A stretch of 49,941 nucleotides of DNA from CAZBQC01 sp964494015 (GCA_964494015.1 CAZBQC010000002.1:1-49941); one strand, 5' to 3'. Counted from the stretch's first letter, positions 24,105 to 32,484 are shown. Notes: generated by a model from the letters alone, not told the origin. A program made the numbers and translations.

Positions 24105-25295
24105 ATGGAAGTATATTTAAGAAGAAAGAGTGAGGAATTAGAGTTTTTGTCTGGTTTTATAGATAATGAATTTCAGCATGCTCGTTTGATTGCACCAGCC
24201 AATGTTATATCAGTAAAAGAGCAAATAACTAAAGAGATTAGAAATAAAAACAGTATAAAATACTATCATGAATTAACAAATAAAACTAAAATTGGATTCA
24301 ATGATATATTTGAATACAACTATACATATGAACGATTTAATGGTTTTATAAAAATTCCATATTTTGCGAATGATTTTTATCATATAGAAAAAAATGTTAT
24401 CACAGAAACTTATTTTTCTAATTGTGGTATGAGTTCCATAGTTTCGCTTTTATCATCAATAATTTCCGCAAATGATTGTAGTGTGGACTTAATGTATGAG
24501 GAAACTTACTTTGAAACAATAAAGTTTCTTAGTTCGATAATAAAAGTAAAAAATCAAGATTTTTTTCTTTATATTGATTCAATAGCAAGTAATTTTAGCT
24601 TTCTTGATGATTTTAATTCTGATAATTATCTTGGAGTAATTATTGATACAACTTGTTTTGTTGGTGAAGATTATAAAAAAATGATAAACTATATAATATC
24701 GACAGGAACACCATGTGTTTTAGTACGTAGTCATACTAAAATAGATTTACTTGCAACAGAATACTCACATATTGGATCCGTTTCATTTATTTATCCGAAA
24801 ATTGAAAATAATAAAACAAAGAGAGTAAAAAAAGTTGAAACTGATTGTAAACATTTAATAGGTGTTTTTGGAGCTTGTTTACCTCCAGAAAAGTTTCCAA
24901 CTTTTATATTAAATAATAAAATAAAAACATTAAATAATAACAGAATAAAAATTGTTAATGAAAACAATAGTTTATTCTTTTCTATTTTGAAAGATTATAA
25001 AATTAATGTGATTTTACCGAATCATAGGCAATTCTGCTTGATATATTTAAAAACCATTTCAGGTACATTAGAGGATTTAAAACAGAAAATATATAATTTT
25101 TGCAAAGAAAATGAGAAGGAATTTCTAACTTACTCAGCTGTAAGTTTTGGTTTTGATTATATTTCCATTGACTGTTATCAAAATTTTGTGGATTCAACAT
25201 TTAAAATTAGGGTATGTATAAATGATTTTCCAAAATTAGTTATAGAAAGCTTCGCTTACAAATTTATTGAATTTTTAAAAATAATTGATGACTAA
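24105..25295 (+). CDS. Fold-type I PLP-dependent enzyme-like protein
   Basis: A 396-residue protein whose order of motifs fits PLP enzymes of the aminotransferase/cystathionine-lyase fold. It has a cofactor-phosphate-like turn in YFSNCGMSSIVSLL, an acidic residue after a hydrophobic strand in LGVIIDTTCF (pyridine N contact), and the presumed Schiff-base lysine Lys212 in LVRSHTKIDLLATEYSHIGS. The C-terminal small domain follows. No closer family is recognised. It might make an amino acid building block or act on the modified peptide. It is the last gene of the operon, one base after the GNAT gene. Confidence 0.6.
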   Translation: MEVYLRRKSEELEFLSGFIDNEFQHARLIAPANVISVKEQITKEIRNKNSIKYYHELTNKTKIGFNDIFEYNYTYERFNGFIKIPYFANDFYHIEKNVITETYFSNCGMSSIVSLLSSIISANDCSVDLMYEETYFETIKFLSSIIKVKNQDFFLYIDSIASNFSFLDDFNSDNYLGVIIDTTCFVGEDYKKMINYIISTGTPCVLVRSHTKIDLLATEYSHIGSVSFIYPKIENNKTKRVKKVETDCKHLIGVFGACLPPEKFPTFILNNKIKTLNNNRIKIVNENNSLFFSILKDYKINVILPNHRQFCLIYLKTISGTLEDLKQKIYNFCKENEKEFLTYSAVSFGFDYISIDCYQNFVDSTFKIRVCINDFPKLVIESFAYKFIEFLKIIDD

Positions 25296-25617
25296 TATTA
25301 GAATACAGTTAAAAGAGTATGAATTTGATTAATCTATATTGAAAAGAAATTATTATAAACAAAAGGCTTGTTCAAATATTTTAAATTTTCACTATAGTTA
25401 CGACTGAAAGTAATGAATATTTAAATAATATTTGAAAATTCGTAATAGTTAGTTTTAATGAAAATACATACTAAGGTGAGGTGGTATCACAATATTTTTA
25501 ACTATGATATAATATAAGCTACTAATAAAATTTCTTATTAGGGAACATTAGATAAATGTCTAAAAAATAAATTAATTGAAAGATTGTTGGAATATATATA
25601 ATTAAGGAGTTCTTAAA
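25296..25617. other. Noncoding gap between the operon and the MoaA-like gene
   Basis: 322 bases, very AT-rich, with no gene. It has two TATAAT-like elements (about 25508 and 25594) that may drive the downstream gene. A segment AGGTGAGGTGGTATCAC (about 25473-25490) faintly recalls a T-box or similar motif but lacks the conserved core. No convincing terminator was seen after the PLP gene. Confidence 0.35.
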
Positions 25618-26487
25618 ATGATGAAAATAAAAAAGCTTCCAATGGATGAATTAAGGATATCGATTACTTCAAGTTGCAATATGAAGTGTTACTATTGTCA
25701 CAATGAAGGAAATAGATTAACAAGCAAACTAGATATTAATGATATAGATTCATTAATAAACGCTGCAATGAAATTTGGATTAAAAAGTATCAGATTGACT
25801 GGTGGAGAACCAATGATCTGTAATGATATTTTCAGTATTTGTAGCATGATAAAAGAAAAATATAATTTAAAAATAGGTATAAATACTAATGGCATCGAAA
25901 TAGATAAAATATTAGAATTGATTGATTCTAATTTAATTGATAGAGTGGTAGTAGGAATAGATTATTTCAATAATAAGATATCTAAGAATTCACCAGTTGG
26001 TATATGTTCTAAAGATATTTTAAGAAATATTGAATTAATCAAAAAAAGAGGTATTGGTGTTACTATTGCAACAGTTTTTGATAATGATTATAGTGATATA
26101 GAACAGTTATTTAATTGGGCTTTAACACATGACATTAGAATAAAAATTTTGGAAAAGATAGATGATGAACAAAGTGATGTTACATCTCCAGCTTATATAA
26201 AAATTAGAGATCAAATTATAGATAAATATAATTTAATACCTAAAATAGATCCTATTTTTAATGAGTTACATGGTTATCTTGGTGGAAAGAGAGTTGTTTC
26301 TTTTTTTCATTCTCATTGTCGAATAAGGGAGTGCAGATTATGTAAAAACATGCACTTGAGAGTCATGAGTAGTGGGAAGCTAAAGCCTTGTTTGCTAAAT
26401 ACGGAAACAGAAGTTGATTACAAGATAGGAAATGTTGAAAAAAATATTGTTACAGCTATTGATTTATTAGGGATACCACCTAAATAA
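25618..26487 (+). CDS. MoaA-like radical SAM protein
   Basis: A 289-residue radical-SAM enzyme with CNMKCYYC (Cys20, Cys24, Cys27), LTGGEPM and GINTNGI. Its C-terminal half has CRIRECRLCKNMHLRVMSSG followed by LKPCL, the same pattern as the second 4Fe-4S site of GTP 3',8-cyclase MoaA (CxxCNRxRLTxDGxxxxCL). No other molybdopterin genes are nearby, and the C-terminus lacks the MoaA Gly-Gly end, so it is a MoaA-like paralogue with unknown substrate. AAGGAG precedes the ATG by 8 bases. It may belong functionally to cluster 1. Confidence 0.8.
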   Translation: MMKIKKLPMDELRISITSSCNMKCYYCHNEGNRLTSKLDINDIDSLINAAMKFGLKSIRLTGGEPMICNDIFSICSMIKEKYNLKIGINTNGIEIDKILELIDSNLIDRVVVGIDYFNNKISKNSPVGICSKDILRNIELIKKRGIGVTIATVFDNDYSDIEQLFNWALTHDIRIKILEKIDDEQSDVTSPAYIKIRDQIIDKYNLIPKIDPIFNELHGYLGGKRVVSFFHSHCRIRECRLCKNMHLRVMSSGKLKPCLLNTETEVDYKIGNVEKNIVTAIDLLGIPPK

Positions 26488-26496
26488 TAGTTAATG

Positions 26497-26541
26497 AAAA
26501 ATATGAATAAGCTTTAATAATAAAAACTTATTCATATTTTT
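26497..26541. terminator. Bidirectional terminator
   Basis: AAAATATGAATAAG (26497-26510, extending to G26511) pairs with CTTATTCATATTTT (26527-26540), with T-rich tails on both strands. It serves the convergent MoaA-like and nucleotidyltransferase genes. Confidence 0.83.
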
Positions 26542-27314
26542 GTGGATTTAATTTTTACTCTGTAATTATTTGAATCAAAACTAATATCTCTGGTTACATA
26601 ACTATATAATTTATTTAGTGCCTCCATATGTTCTTTCATACCTTTGGAATGGTTTAAAGAAGCCTGATCAAATAGATTAATGAACTCTTGTTCAGGAATA
26701 TTTTTAAAGGTTTTTTCTCGATATCCAGTATTGTCATGATATAATTTGTTAACTCTTGAAATAGACAACTCTGGAAATCCATACAATTGATGATAAAAAC
26801 TCCTGATTCTATCTACTAATATAGGATATAAATGAAAAAAGTAAGGATTTTTTTCTTCATACAGTATTATAAGATGTTTAATCTTATTATTCATAAATGA
26901 AATAAAATCTTTTGCCTCATCGTCTGTTAAGCCTGGGAGTGGCATACTATATAATTGAAGGACGTAGTCCTGTAATTTTTTTATATTACCGTTTCTATCA
27001 AATAAAATTTGACCATGTCCTATTGTTGATAGCAAAACATTACTTTGATTTTTAAAGTCATTCATCGCTCTAGCATATATTTCCTGAATGGGTTTTTCAT
27101 AATATTCTATGATAAAATCATCTGTTTTTTGATATCCTCTTATCAAATGATTTAAATCATCATTATTGAAAATAATTTGTAAGTCTAGATCTGAATCTTT
27201 TGTATTATAGCCTGTTAAATAACTTCCGTAAAAAACAATTCCTTCGACATTATCATTTTCAAGATATCCCATCATTTTTATAAATTTTCTTAAAGCTTCT
27301 TGATAGGAATTCAT
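26532..27314 (-). CDS. Nucleotidyltransferase of the aminoglycoside/lincosamide type
   Basis: A 260-residue protein with an N-terminal polymerase-beta-like nucleotidyltransferase signature, VFYGSYLTGYNTKDSDLDLQ (GS followed by DxD), and a helical C-terminal domain. This architecture is shared by antibiotic adenylyltransferases and by many uncharacterised proteins. The substrate is unknown. GTGAGG precedes the ATG at 27314. It lies next to the cluster with the TetM-like gene, so a resistance or immunity role is possible but not shown. Confidence 0.72.
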   Translation of the reverse strand: MNSYQEALRKFIKMMGYLENDNVEGIVFYGSYLTGYNTKDSDLDLQIIFNNDDLNHLIRGYQKTDDFIIEYYEKPIQEIYARAMNDFKNQSNVLLSTIGHGQILFDRNGNIKKLQDYVLQLYSMPLPGLTDDEAKDFISFMNNKIKHLIILYEEKNPYFFHLYPILVDRIRSFYHQLYGFPELSISRVNKLYHDNTGYREKTFKNIPEQEFINLFDQASLNHSKGMKEHMEALNKLYSYVTRDISFDSNNYRVKIKSTKI

Positions 27315-27539
27315 TCAGGCCTCACCATCCCGTCTACATAAAGTTTAACACAAAAGAAATGCACTTCCAATATTTTAAAAGAATTTTTTGATAAAAAAAT
27401 AACAATTTTTTCAGAATAAATTTGGAATTTCTTTTTTAGTATCTTATGATATGATTAATATTGTAGTGATATTTACGGGTATAAAACAATGATTTTCACT
27501 AAAAAGCGTTAAAAATCCCTATAAATTATCAAAAAAGTA

Positions 27540-27568
27540 TTGACATTTCCATCTTTTTCCAGTATTAT
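27540..27568 (+). promoter_or_regulatory. Strong sigma-A-type promoter in a gene-poor gap
   Basis: TTGACA (27540-27545), exactly 17 bases, then TATTAT (27563-27568). It points into 27570-27803, where no gene is evident, before the phage-regulator-like gene. Confidence 0.65.
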
Positions 27569-27803
27569 ACATACCCTTGGGCAAAAAGGGTGTAATATAA
27601 TTGGACTTCATTTTTACAAGTTCCTCTCTTGCTTTAAGGGGTTTGGATGGTTGGGAAATGAATTCTTTTTCATTAAGAACTTTAAAATTTAAAGAAAGGG
27701 AAACTGAATGTTCATCATCAGTTGCCAATGTTTTTATCGCTAAAAAGGGACAATTGCCGACAATTTTTCCTTTTTTTGTGAATAAAAATTTGTTGTATAT
27801 ATC
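27569..27803 (+). other. Unassigned transcribed region, possible RNA or leader
   Basis: The transcript from the promoter at 27540 would begin near a hairpin ACCCTT-loop-AAGGGT (about 27573-27591). Open frames on both strands here are about 70 codons with weak or no ribosome binding sites and no recognisable family. It may be a structured leader of the next gene, a small RNA or a decayed gene. The preceding 27315-27539 is AT-rich and shows nothing I can name. Confidence 0.35.
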
Positions 27804-28307
27804 ATGTACATAAGTGAATTATTACCTTCCTTTATTATGGATCAATATGATTATACTGAAACTAAAAGAGCTGTCAAAAATTATATTTCTCGGCTAAATT
27901 ATTTAAAATGGAATTATGCAGTTTTATCCGAACAAAAGCTGACTGCTAATTATAATTTTGATGCCTTCCCAGAACAAAAGAGTTTTTCGCGGTCGAGATG
28001 CGATAACTTTAGATTAGGTTTCTTGGAAGAAATTGCCGAAGAAAAGGATCAACTTGAGAGTACCTATAATAAAGTTATCAACGAATACATGTCTGAAGAA
28101 GAACGGTTAGTTATTGAGTACTTATACCATAAAGATTATAATGTTACAGAAATATTAGATGTTTTAAAACTTAATAACATTAATGGAGGTGATTTAAAAC
28201 AAGAATTATTGATCTGTAAAAGCGCAACCATAAAGTTAGCAGTATACTTAGGTATCGAGGTGAAAAAAGATGAAAATAAAGCCAAAAAAAACGAAGAATT
28301 AACCTAG
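27804..28307 (+). CDS. Phage-type regulator-like protein (ArpU/RinA-like)
   Basis: A 167-residue (or 156 from the ATG at 27837) helical protein. The C-terminal part (SEEERLVIEYLYHKDYNVTE ... KSATIKLAVYLGIEVKK) looks like the sigma-region-4-type helix-turn-helix of phage late-gene activators such as ArpU, RinA and DUF1492 proteins. The N-terminus (TETKRAVKNYISRLNYLKW) fits the same group. No ribosome binding site is visible before either start. No phage structural genes are nearby, so it may be a remnant or a domesticated regulator. Confidence 0.5.
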   Translation: MYISELLPSFIMDQYDYTETKRAVKNYISRLNYLKWNYAVLSEQKLTANYNFDAFPEQKSFSRSRCDNFRLGFLEEIAEEKDQLESTYNKVINEYMSEEERLVIEYLYHKDYNVTEILDVLKLNNINGGDLKQELLICKSATIKLAVYLGIEVKKDENKAKKNEELT

Positions 28308-28396
28308 TTGGCACTAAAAATTAATTATTCGTACAAACATTATAACATACTAAAAATAAAAAACAAGATATTTTTTCAATTATTTTTAAGTAATTA

Positions 28397-28427
28397 GGGA
28401 GTAAATCAATTTGTATTTACTCCTTTT
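28397..28427 (+). terminator. Terminator-like hairpin upstream of the IS3 element
   Basis: GGAGTAAAT (28398-28406) pairs with ATTTACTCC (28415-28423), followed by TTTT. It either ends transcription from upstream or shields the transposase genes from outside transcription. Confidence 0.65.
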
Positions 28428-28444
28428 ATAAAGGGGGATTAGAA

Positions 28445-28729
28445 ATGAATAAAAGAAAACTATGGAGTAAAAAAGAAAAAATTAGAGTTGTTAGAAAAGT
28501 GTTAAGTACGAATAAATCCCTATCGACAATTGCTAAAGAAGAATCTCTCGATGTGAAAATTATTATTAGATGGGTAAGAAAGTATAATAATGAAGGAGAA
28601 AATGGTCTATCATCAAATAGGAATAAGACTTTAGCTAAGAGGACCACTCAAGAAAAAACACTAGGTTGGGAGCTGGAAAATATATTATCAAAAAAAGTTT
28701 ATTGGCTGAAAGAGGGTGTTCAAATTTAA
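28445..28729 (+). CDS. IS3-family transposase OrfA
   Basis: A 94-residue helix-turn-helix protein (RKLWSKKEKIRVVRKVL, SLSTIAKEESLDVKIIIRWV) that recognises the element ends. Its last third overlaps orfB by 64 bases in the frame one base behind. Ribosomes slipping at 28690-28696 would make the OrfAB fusion transposase. GGGGGATT lies before the ATG. Confidence 0.88.
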   Translation: MNKRKLWSKKEKIRVVRKVLSTNKSLSTIAKEESLDVKIIIRWVRKYNNEGENGLSSNRNKTLAKRTTQEKTLGWELENILSKKVYWLKEGVQI

Positions 28730-29619
28730 AAGTTGCTTCCTCTCTTAAATTAAAGTATGCCATTATTCATCAACTTAGGAAGAATTATTCTATTAAATTT
28801 TTGTGTGATCGTTTAGATATCAATCGTAGCAGTTATTATAAGTGGTTAAAAAGCGATTGTGGTCACAGGCAAAGAAAAAAAAGAGAGAAATTAATTAAAC
28901 TTATCAACGTTATTCATGAAAACTATCCAACTTACGGATATCGAAGAATTGGATTTTTAGTTAGAAAAAGATTTAATGTTTCTGATCAATACATATATAA
29001 ATGTTGTTCATACTTAGGAATAAAGTCAAAAGTTAAAAGAAATAAGTCGAGAAATAAACCTTTAGGCATCAATAAGTATGATAATCTTGTCAATAATAAG
29101 TGGAATACTTTAAGGCCTTTAGAAATAGTAATATCTGATACCACTACTATTAATCATTGCACAGGCGAGTACAATTTAACTTTATATATTGATGCATTCA
29201 ATAATGAGATTATTAGCTATGATCTAACTGAGAAGGGACATGAAGAACTTTCTTCTCATCTTAAAGCTTTGACTAGATTTATTAAGATAAAAAAGAGTCG
29301 AGGTTACTTTAATATTAGAACGATTCTTCATACTGATCAAGGAGCAATATATGCTTCTGATGTTTTTAATGCTATTTGCAAGAACAATAATATTATTCAC
29401 AGTATGTCGAGGTTGGGTAAACCGACTGACAATGCCAAAATAGAGGCGATTAACGGTTGGATTAAACAAGAAATGGAAACAGACTTCCATTTTTTTTATG
29501 TACAAAATATTGCTCAGTTCATTAAAAAATATGTTAACTACTACAATACTGAGCGACCATCCTATAAGTTAGGTAATAAGACACCTCTTGGGTATAGGCT
29601 TGATTGTCATTTTAAATAA
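28666..29619 (+). CDS. IS3-family transposase OrfB (DDE integrase domain)
   Basis: A 317-residue frame carrying an HTH_21-type region (NYPTYGYRRIGFLVRKRF) and the rve integrase core. The catalytic triad is Asp in VISDTTTINH, Asp in LHTDQGAIY and Glu in NAKIEAINGWIKQE, and YYNTERPSYKLG-type sequence ends the domain. It is normally made as an OrfAB fusion by -1 frameshifting rather than from its own start, so the listed start is only the first ATG in frame. Confidence 0.9.
   Translation: MGAGKYIIKKSLLAERGCSNLKVASSLKLKYAIIHQLRKNYSIKFLCDRLDINRSSYYKWLKSDCGHRQRKKREKLIKLINVIHENYPTYGYRRIGFLVRKRFNVSDQYIYKCCSYLGIKSKVKRNKSRNKPLGINKYDNLVNNKWNTLRPLEIVISDTTTINHCTGEYNLTLYIDAFNNEIISYDLTEKGHEELSSHLKALTRFIKIKKSRGYFNIRTILHTDQGAIYASDVFNAICKNNNIIHSMSRLGKPTDNAKIEAINGWIKQEMETDFHFFYVQNIAQFIKKYVNYYNTERPSYKLGNKTPLGYRLDCHFK
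28690..28697 (+). promoter_or_regulatory. Programmed -1 frameshift site of the IS3 element
   Basis: In the orfA frame the bases read tcA AAA AAA Gtt. The A7 run is positioned so that tRNA slippage by one base moves ribosomes into the orfB frame, as in many IS3-family elements. Confidence 0.75.
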
Positions 29620-29703
29620 TATTTTAAGTTTATAAGTATATTCATAATGTTACTAAAAATTAAAAGAGAATAGAATAAGATGAAATTTAGAAGAGGTGAA
29701 CAT

Positions 29704-30660
29704 ATGAATATTGAACATTTAGAAGATAGTTGTCCAAATCACTGGACGGGAAGAAAAGGTTATAGTCCGGATATGATTTGCATGCACATTGTCGAAGGCA
29801 GTGTGGCATCAGCCGTTAACTGGTTTCAAAATCCGTCTTCTCAGGTCTCGTCTCACTTTATCATTGGAAAAGATGGTCGAATTGTTCAGATGGTAAAACT
29901 TAGCGATGGCGCATGGTGTAACGGTGACCGAAAGAATCCAACCGCTAAGCTAGTGATAAATCGTGAGGGTATTAATCCTAATTCTTATACGTATTCAATC
30001 GAACATGAAGGGTATTCATACAAAGATGGTTCTGGTGCCTTAACAGAAAAACAATATCAGGCGACCTTGCACGTCTGTAAGTTAATTATTGATGATATGA
30101 AAAATAGTTATGGTATTAATTTTATTATCGATCGAGATCATTTAATTGGTCACTATGAAATTAATTCTATCGATAAAATTAATTGTCCAGGATTAGATAA
30201 AGGAAAGAATTTTCCGTTTGATCGTTTGCTTGCGGATTTAAAAGTCTGGAAGGAACCGTATCCTTTTGAGATTAATGAAGAAGTTTATGCTTTGGAAGCT
30301 GTTATTTTGGAAGAAACGGCTGGCTATGACAGTAGCACAACTTATTTACTACCGAAAGGAAGCTTTGCTATTGTTAATAAGTATCATGAAATAAACGGGC
30401 GATACATGGCTTTAAAAAATGAACATAATGAATACTTTAAAGCAGCCTGGACGAAAGAATTTACAAAATTTTCTAAAGAAAAACCAACCGAACCAATTCC
30501 AGATAGTGAAGATGATAATAATCAAAATGATGAAGAAGATAACAACGACAATAATGGTGTTCCTTCAAATAATAATGTTCCTCATCAAAAAGTTTGTACT
30601 TTTACTACTATCTTCAAATTTATCGGATCGTTGTTTCAAAAAATATTTAAGAGAAAATAG
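29704..30660 (+). CDS. N-acetylmuramoyl-L-alanine amidase (Amidase_2/PGRP type)
   Basis: A 318-residue peptidoglycan amidase. The zinc site is formed by His in DMICMHIVEGS, His in LIGHYEINSIDKINCPG and the Cys of that same motif; Tyr and Glu in YSIEHEGY and SSHFIIGKDGRI complete the domain. A beta-rich C-terminal region follows, then an Asp/Asn-rich linker and a short basic amphipathic end (FIGSLFQKIFKRK). There is no signal peptide, as in phage endolysins. AGAGGTGA sets the ATG at 29704. Confidence 0.9.
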   Translation: MNIEHLEDSCPNHWTGRKGYSPDMICMHIVEGSVASAVNWFQNPSSQVSSHFIIGKDGRIVQMVKLSDGAWCNGDRKNPTAKLVINREGINPNSYTYSIEHEGYSYKDGSGALTEKQYQATLHVCKLIIDDMKNSYGINFIIDRDHLIGHYEINSIDKINCPGLDKGKNFPFDRLLADLKVWKEPYPFEINEEVYALEAVILEETAGYDSSTTYLLPKGSFAIVNKYHEINGRYMALKNEHNEYFKAAWTKEFTKFSKEKPTEPIPDSEDDNNQNDEEDNNDNNGVPSNNNVPHQKVCTFTTIFKFIGSLFQKIFKRK

Positions 30661-30721
30661 TTACGATAGATATTTAGTAATTAATTAAATTAATGATTCA
30701 TATAGTGATAGTGGTGAGATA

Positions 30722-31192
30722 GTGAAAATATGGAAAGATAAAGAGTTAATTCTTAATATCCTTGTACCTGTATTATTAGGTATCCTAGTCGGATTTTTGA
30801 TTATGCCTAGTATAAATGATTATCAAAAATTATTACAACCAAGTTTATCCCCTCCTAATTATCTTTTTTCTCTTGTTTGGATAATACTCTATATATTAAT
30901 GGGGATCTCATTTTATTTAATCAGCACAACCAACTCCTTTAAGAAGAAAAGAGCTTCAGATATTTATTTTACTCAATTATTTGTAAATTTATTATGGCCA
31001 ATAATTTTCTTTACTTTCAAACTTCGTTTTTTTGCTTTTATCTGGATTATTATTCTAATTATTTTAGTTACGATGATGATCTTTGAATTTTACAAGATTT
31101 ATAAAAAAGCTGCCTATCTACAGATACCTTATTTATTATGGATCTTGTTTGCAGCCTATTTAAATTTTTCTATCTATTGGCTTAATCGTTAA
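30722..31192 (+). CDS. tspO: TspO/MBR family membrane protein
   Basis: A 156-residue protein with five predicted membrane helices and TspO signatures: YQKLLQPSLSPPNYLFSLVWIILYILMG near the first loop and LFVNLLWPIIFF in the third helix. TspO proteins bind porphyrins and related ligands and affect stress responses; the role here is unknown. It starts at GTG with GGTGAG just upstream. Confidence 0.87.
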   Translation: MKIWKDKELILNILVPVLLGILVGFLIMPSINDYQKLLQPSLSPPNYLFSLVWIILYILMGISFYLISTTNSFKKKRASDIYFTQLFVNLLWPIIFFTFKLRFFAFIWIIILIILVTMMIFEFYKIYKKAAYLQIPYLLWILFAAYLNFSIYWLNR

Positions 31193-31219
31193 AACTAGAA
31201 AATTTGTTCGAAAAAAGTA

Positions 31220-31248
31220 TTGATTACTTCGACGACTGATAATATAAT
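31220..31248 (+). promoter_or_regulatory. Promoter of the DNA polymerase IV gene
   Basis: TTGATT (31220-31225), a 17-base spacer and TATAAT (31243-31248), 21 bases before the ATG. No clear LexA box was found over it. Confidence 0.7.
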
Positions 31249-31269
31249 TAGATTATGGAGGTGAGAAAA

Positions 31270-32463
31270 ATGCCTCACATAATCTTTCATGTCGATGTGA
31301 ACAATGCTTTTTTGTCGTGGACAGCGGTTGATCTCTTAAGTAAAGGCTTGGAGGAAGATATCAGGAAGATTCCAAGTGTCATCGGAGGAGATGAACGTCT
31401 TCGTCACGGAGTAGTTTTGGCTAAAAGTCCAGTTGCCAAGAAGTATGGAATTATTACCGGAGAGTCTTTGTATATGGCCAGGAAGAAATGCCCGAATTTA
31501 AAAGTTTTTTTAGGTGACTATGATTTATACCAAAAACAGTCGGATAATTTATTTGCATATCTAAGTCAGTACACTCCAGATCTTGAAAAATTTTCTATCG
31601 ATGAGTGTTATATGGATATGAGTAACACTAATTACCTATATAAGGATTTGATGGAAGTAGCATATAAGATAAAGGAAGAGATTAAGGTTCGTTTTGGTTT
31701 TACGGTCAATGTCGGAGTAGGTAATAATAAATTGTGTGCGAAAATGGCTAGTGATTTATTGAAACCTGATAAAGTGAATACAATATTTAAAAGTGAAATA
31801 GAAACGAAGATGTGGCCTTTACCAGTAAATGAATTATACATGGTTGGAAAAAGAAGTAGCGAACAGCTTATTAATTTAGGAATTAAAACGATTGGTGATT
31901 TAGCTAAGACGGATCTTAAATTCTTAAAGAAATATTTTCAAAGTTTTGCTACGACAATGTGGGAATATGCTAATGGAATTGATGAAAGTAAAGTGGAAAG
32001 TCATCAAAGTAAGAATAAATGTCTTAGTATTTCCACAACTTTGCCACAAGATATTAGTGATAAGGAGACTATAACTAAGATTCTGTTGAAAGAATGTCAT
32101 GAAATAGGATTAAAGTTACGTAAGCAGGGGTTATATACAAAAGTAATTGCCATAACCTTGCGTAACTCTAAATTTGAAAATTATTCTCATCAGGAAAAAC
32201 TAGTTAATCCGACTAATATTACAATGGAAATATACAAAACAGTTTTGAGTCTTTTAGACAATGGCTGGAAAGGGGAACCAATTCGAAATATTGGAGTAAG
32301 ATTAAGTGATTTTACTGATAAATTAAATATTCAATTATCTTTATTTGATCAAGTAAAAGATAATCCTAAAAACGAAAAAGTCCAAAAACTATTGGACGAA
32401 ATCAATGAAAAGTATCACGATATAAAAGTTGGGCCGGCTATCATGATCAATAAAGACGATTGA
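31270..32463 (+). CDS. dinB: DNA polymerase IV (Y-family, DinB/UmuC)
   Basis: A 397-residue translesion DNA polymerase. Catalytic acids are in FHVDVNNAF (first Asp) and KFSIDECYMDM (Asp-Glu pair, with Cys instead of the usual Ala). Other signatures are GVVLAKSPVAKKYGI, a helix-hairpin-helix (GIKTIGDLAKTD) and a C-terminal beta-clamp-binding-like motif (QLSLFDQ). GGAGGTGA places the start at 31270, not at the in-frame ATG five codons earlier. It ends with TGA, evidence for the standard genetic code. Confidence 0.93.
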   Translation: MPHIIFHVDVNNAFLSWTAVDLLSKGLEEDIRKIPSVIGGDERLRHGVVLAKSPVAKKYGIITGESLYMARKKCPNLKVFLGDYDLYQKQSDNLFAYLSQYTPDLEKFSIDECYMDMSNTNYLYKDLMEVAYKIKEEIKVRFGFTVNVGVGNNKLCAKMASDLLKPDKVNTIFKSEIETKMWPLPVNELYMVGKRSSEQLINLGIKTIGDLAKTDLKFLKKYFQSFATTMWEYANGIDESKVESHQSKNKCLSISTTLPQDISDKETITKILLKECHEIGLKLRKQGLYTKVIAITLRNSKFENYSHQEKLVNPTNITMEIYKTVLSLLDNGWKGEPIRNIGVRLSDFTDKLNIQLSLFDQVKDNPKNEKVQKLLDEINEKYHDIKVGPAIMINKDD

Positions 32464-32484
32464 TAATCAACTCAACTTTTAATT

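Larger units (their letters stand above)
28445..29619 (+). mobile_element. IS3-family insertion sequence (gene span)
   Basis: Two overlapping transposase genes in the arrangement orfA (frame 0) and orfB (frame -1), with an A7 slippery run in the overlap. All three DDE residues are present in orfB and both frames are open, so the element could be active. I could not identify the terminal inverted repeats or target duplication by eye; the true ends lie outside the gene span, probably within about 150 bases on each side. Confidence 0.85.

Noticed and set aside
25470..25495. Possible T-box-like motif (AGGTGAGGTGGTATCAC) before the MoaA-like gene
   Set aside because: The conserved T-box core (AGGGTGGNACCGCG) and specifier structure are missing, and the downstream gene is not an amino acid gene.
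27519..27728. 69-codon minus-strand frame in the gene-poor gap
   Set aside because: No ribosome binding site, no recognisable family, and it runs across a strong plus-strand promoter.
28311..29665. AT-rich matching sequence ACTAAAAATTAA on both sides of the IS3 genes as a target duplication
   Set aside because: The copies are in direct orientation but too AT-rich and too long for IS3 target duplications, and no inverted repeats adjoin them.
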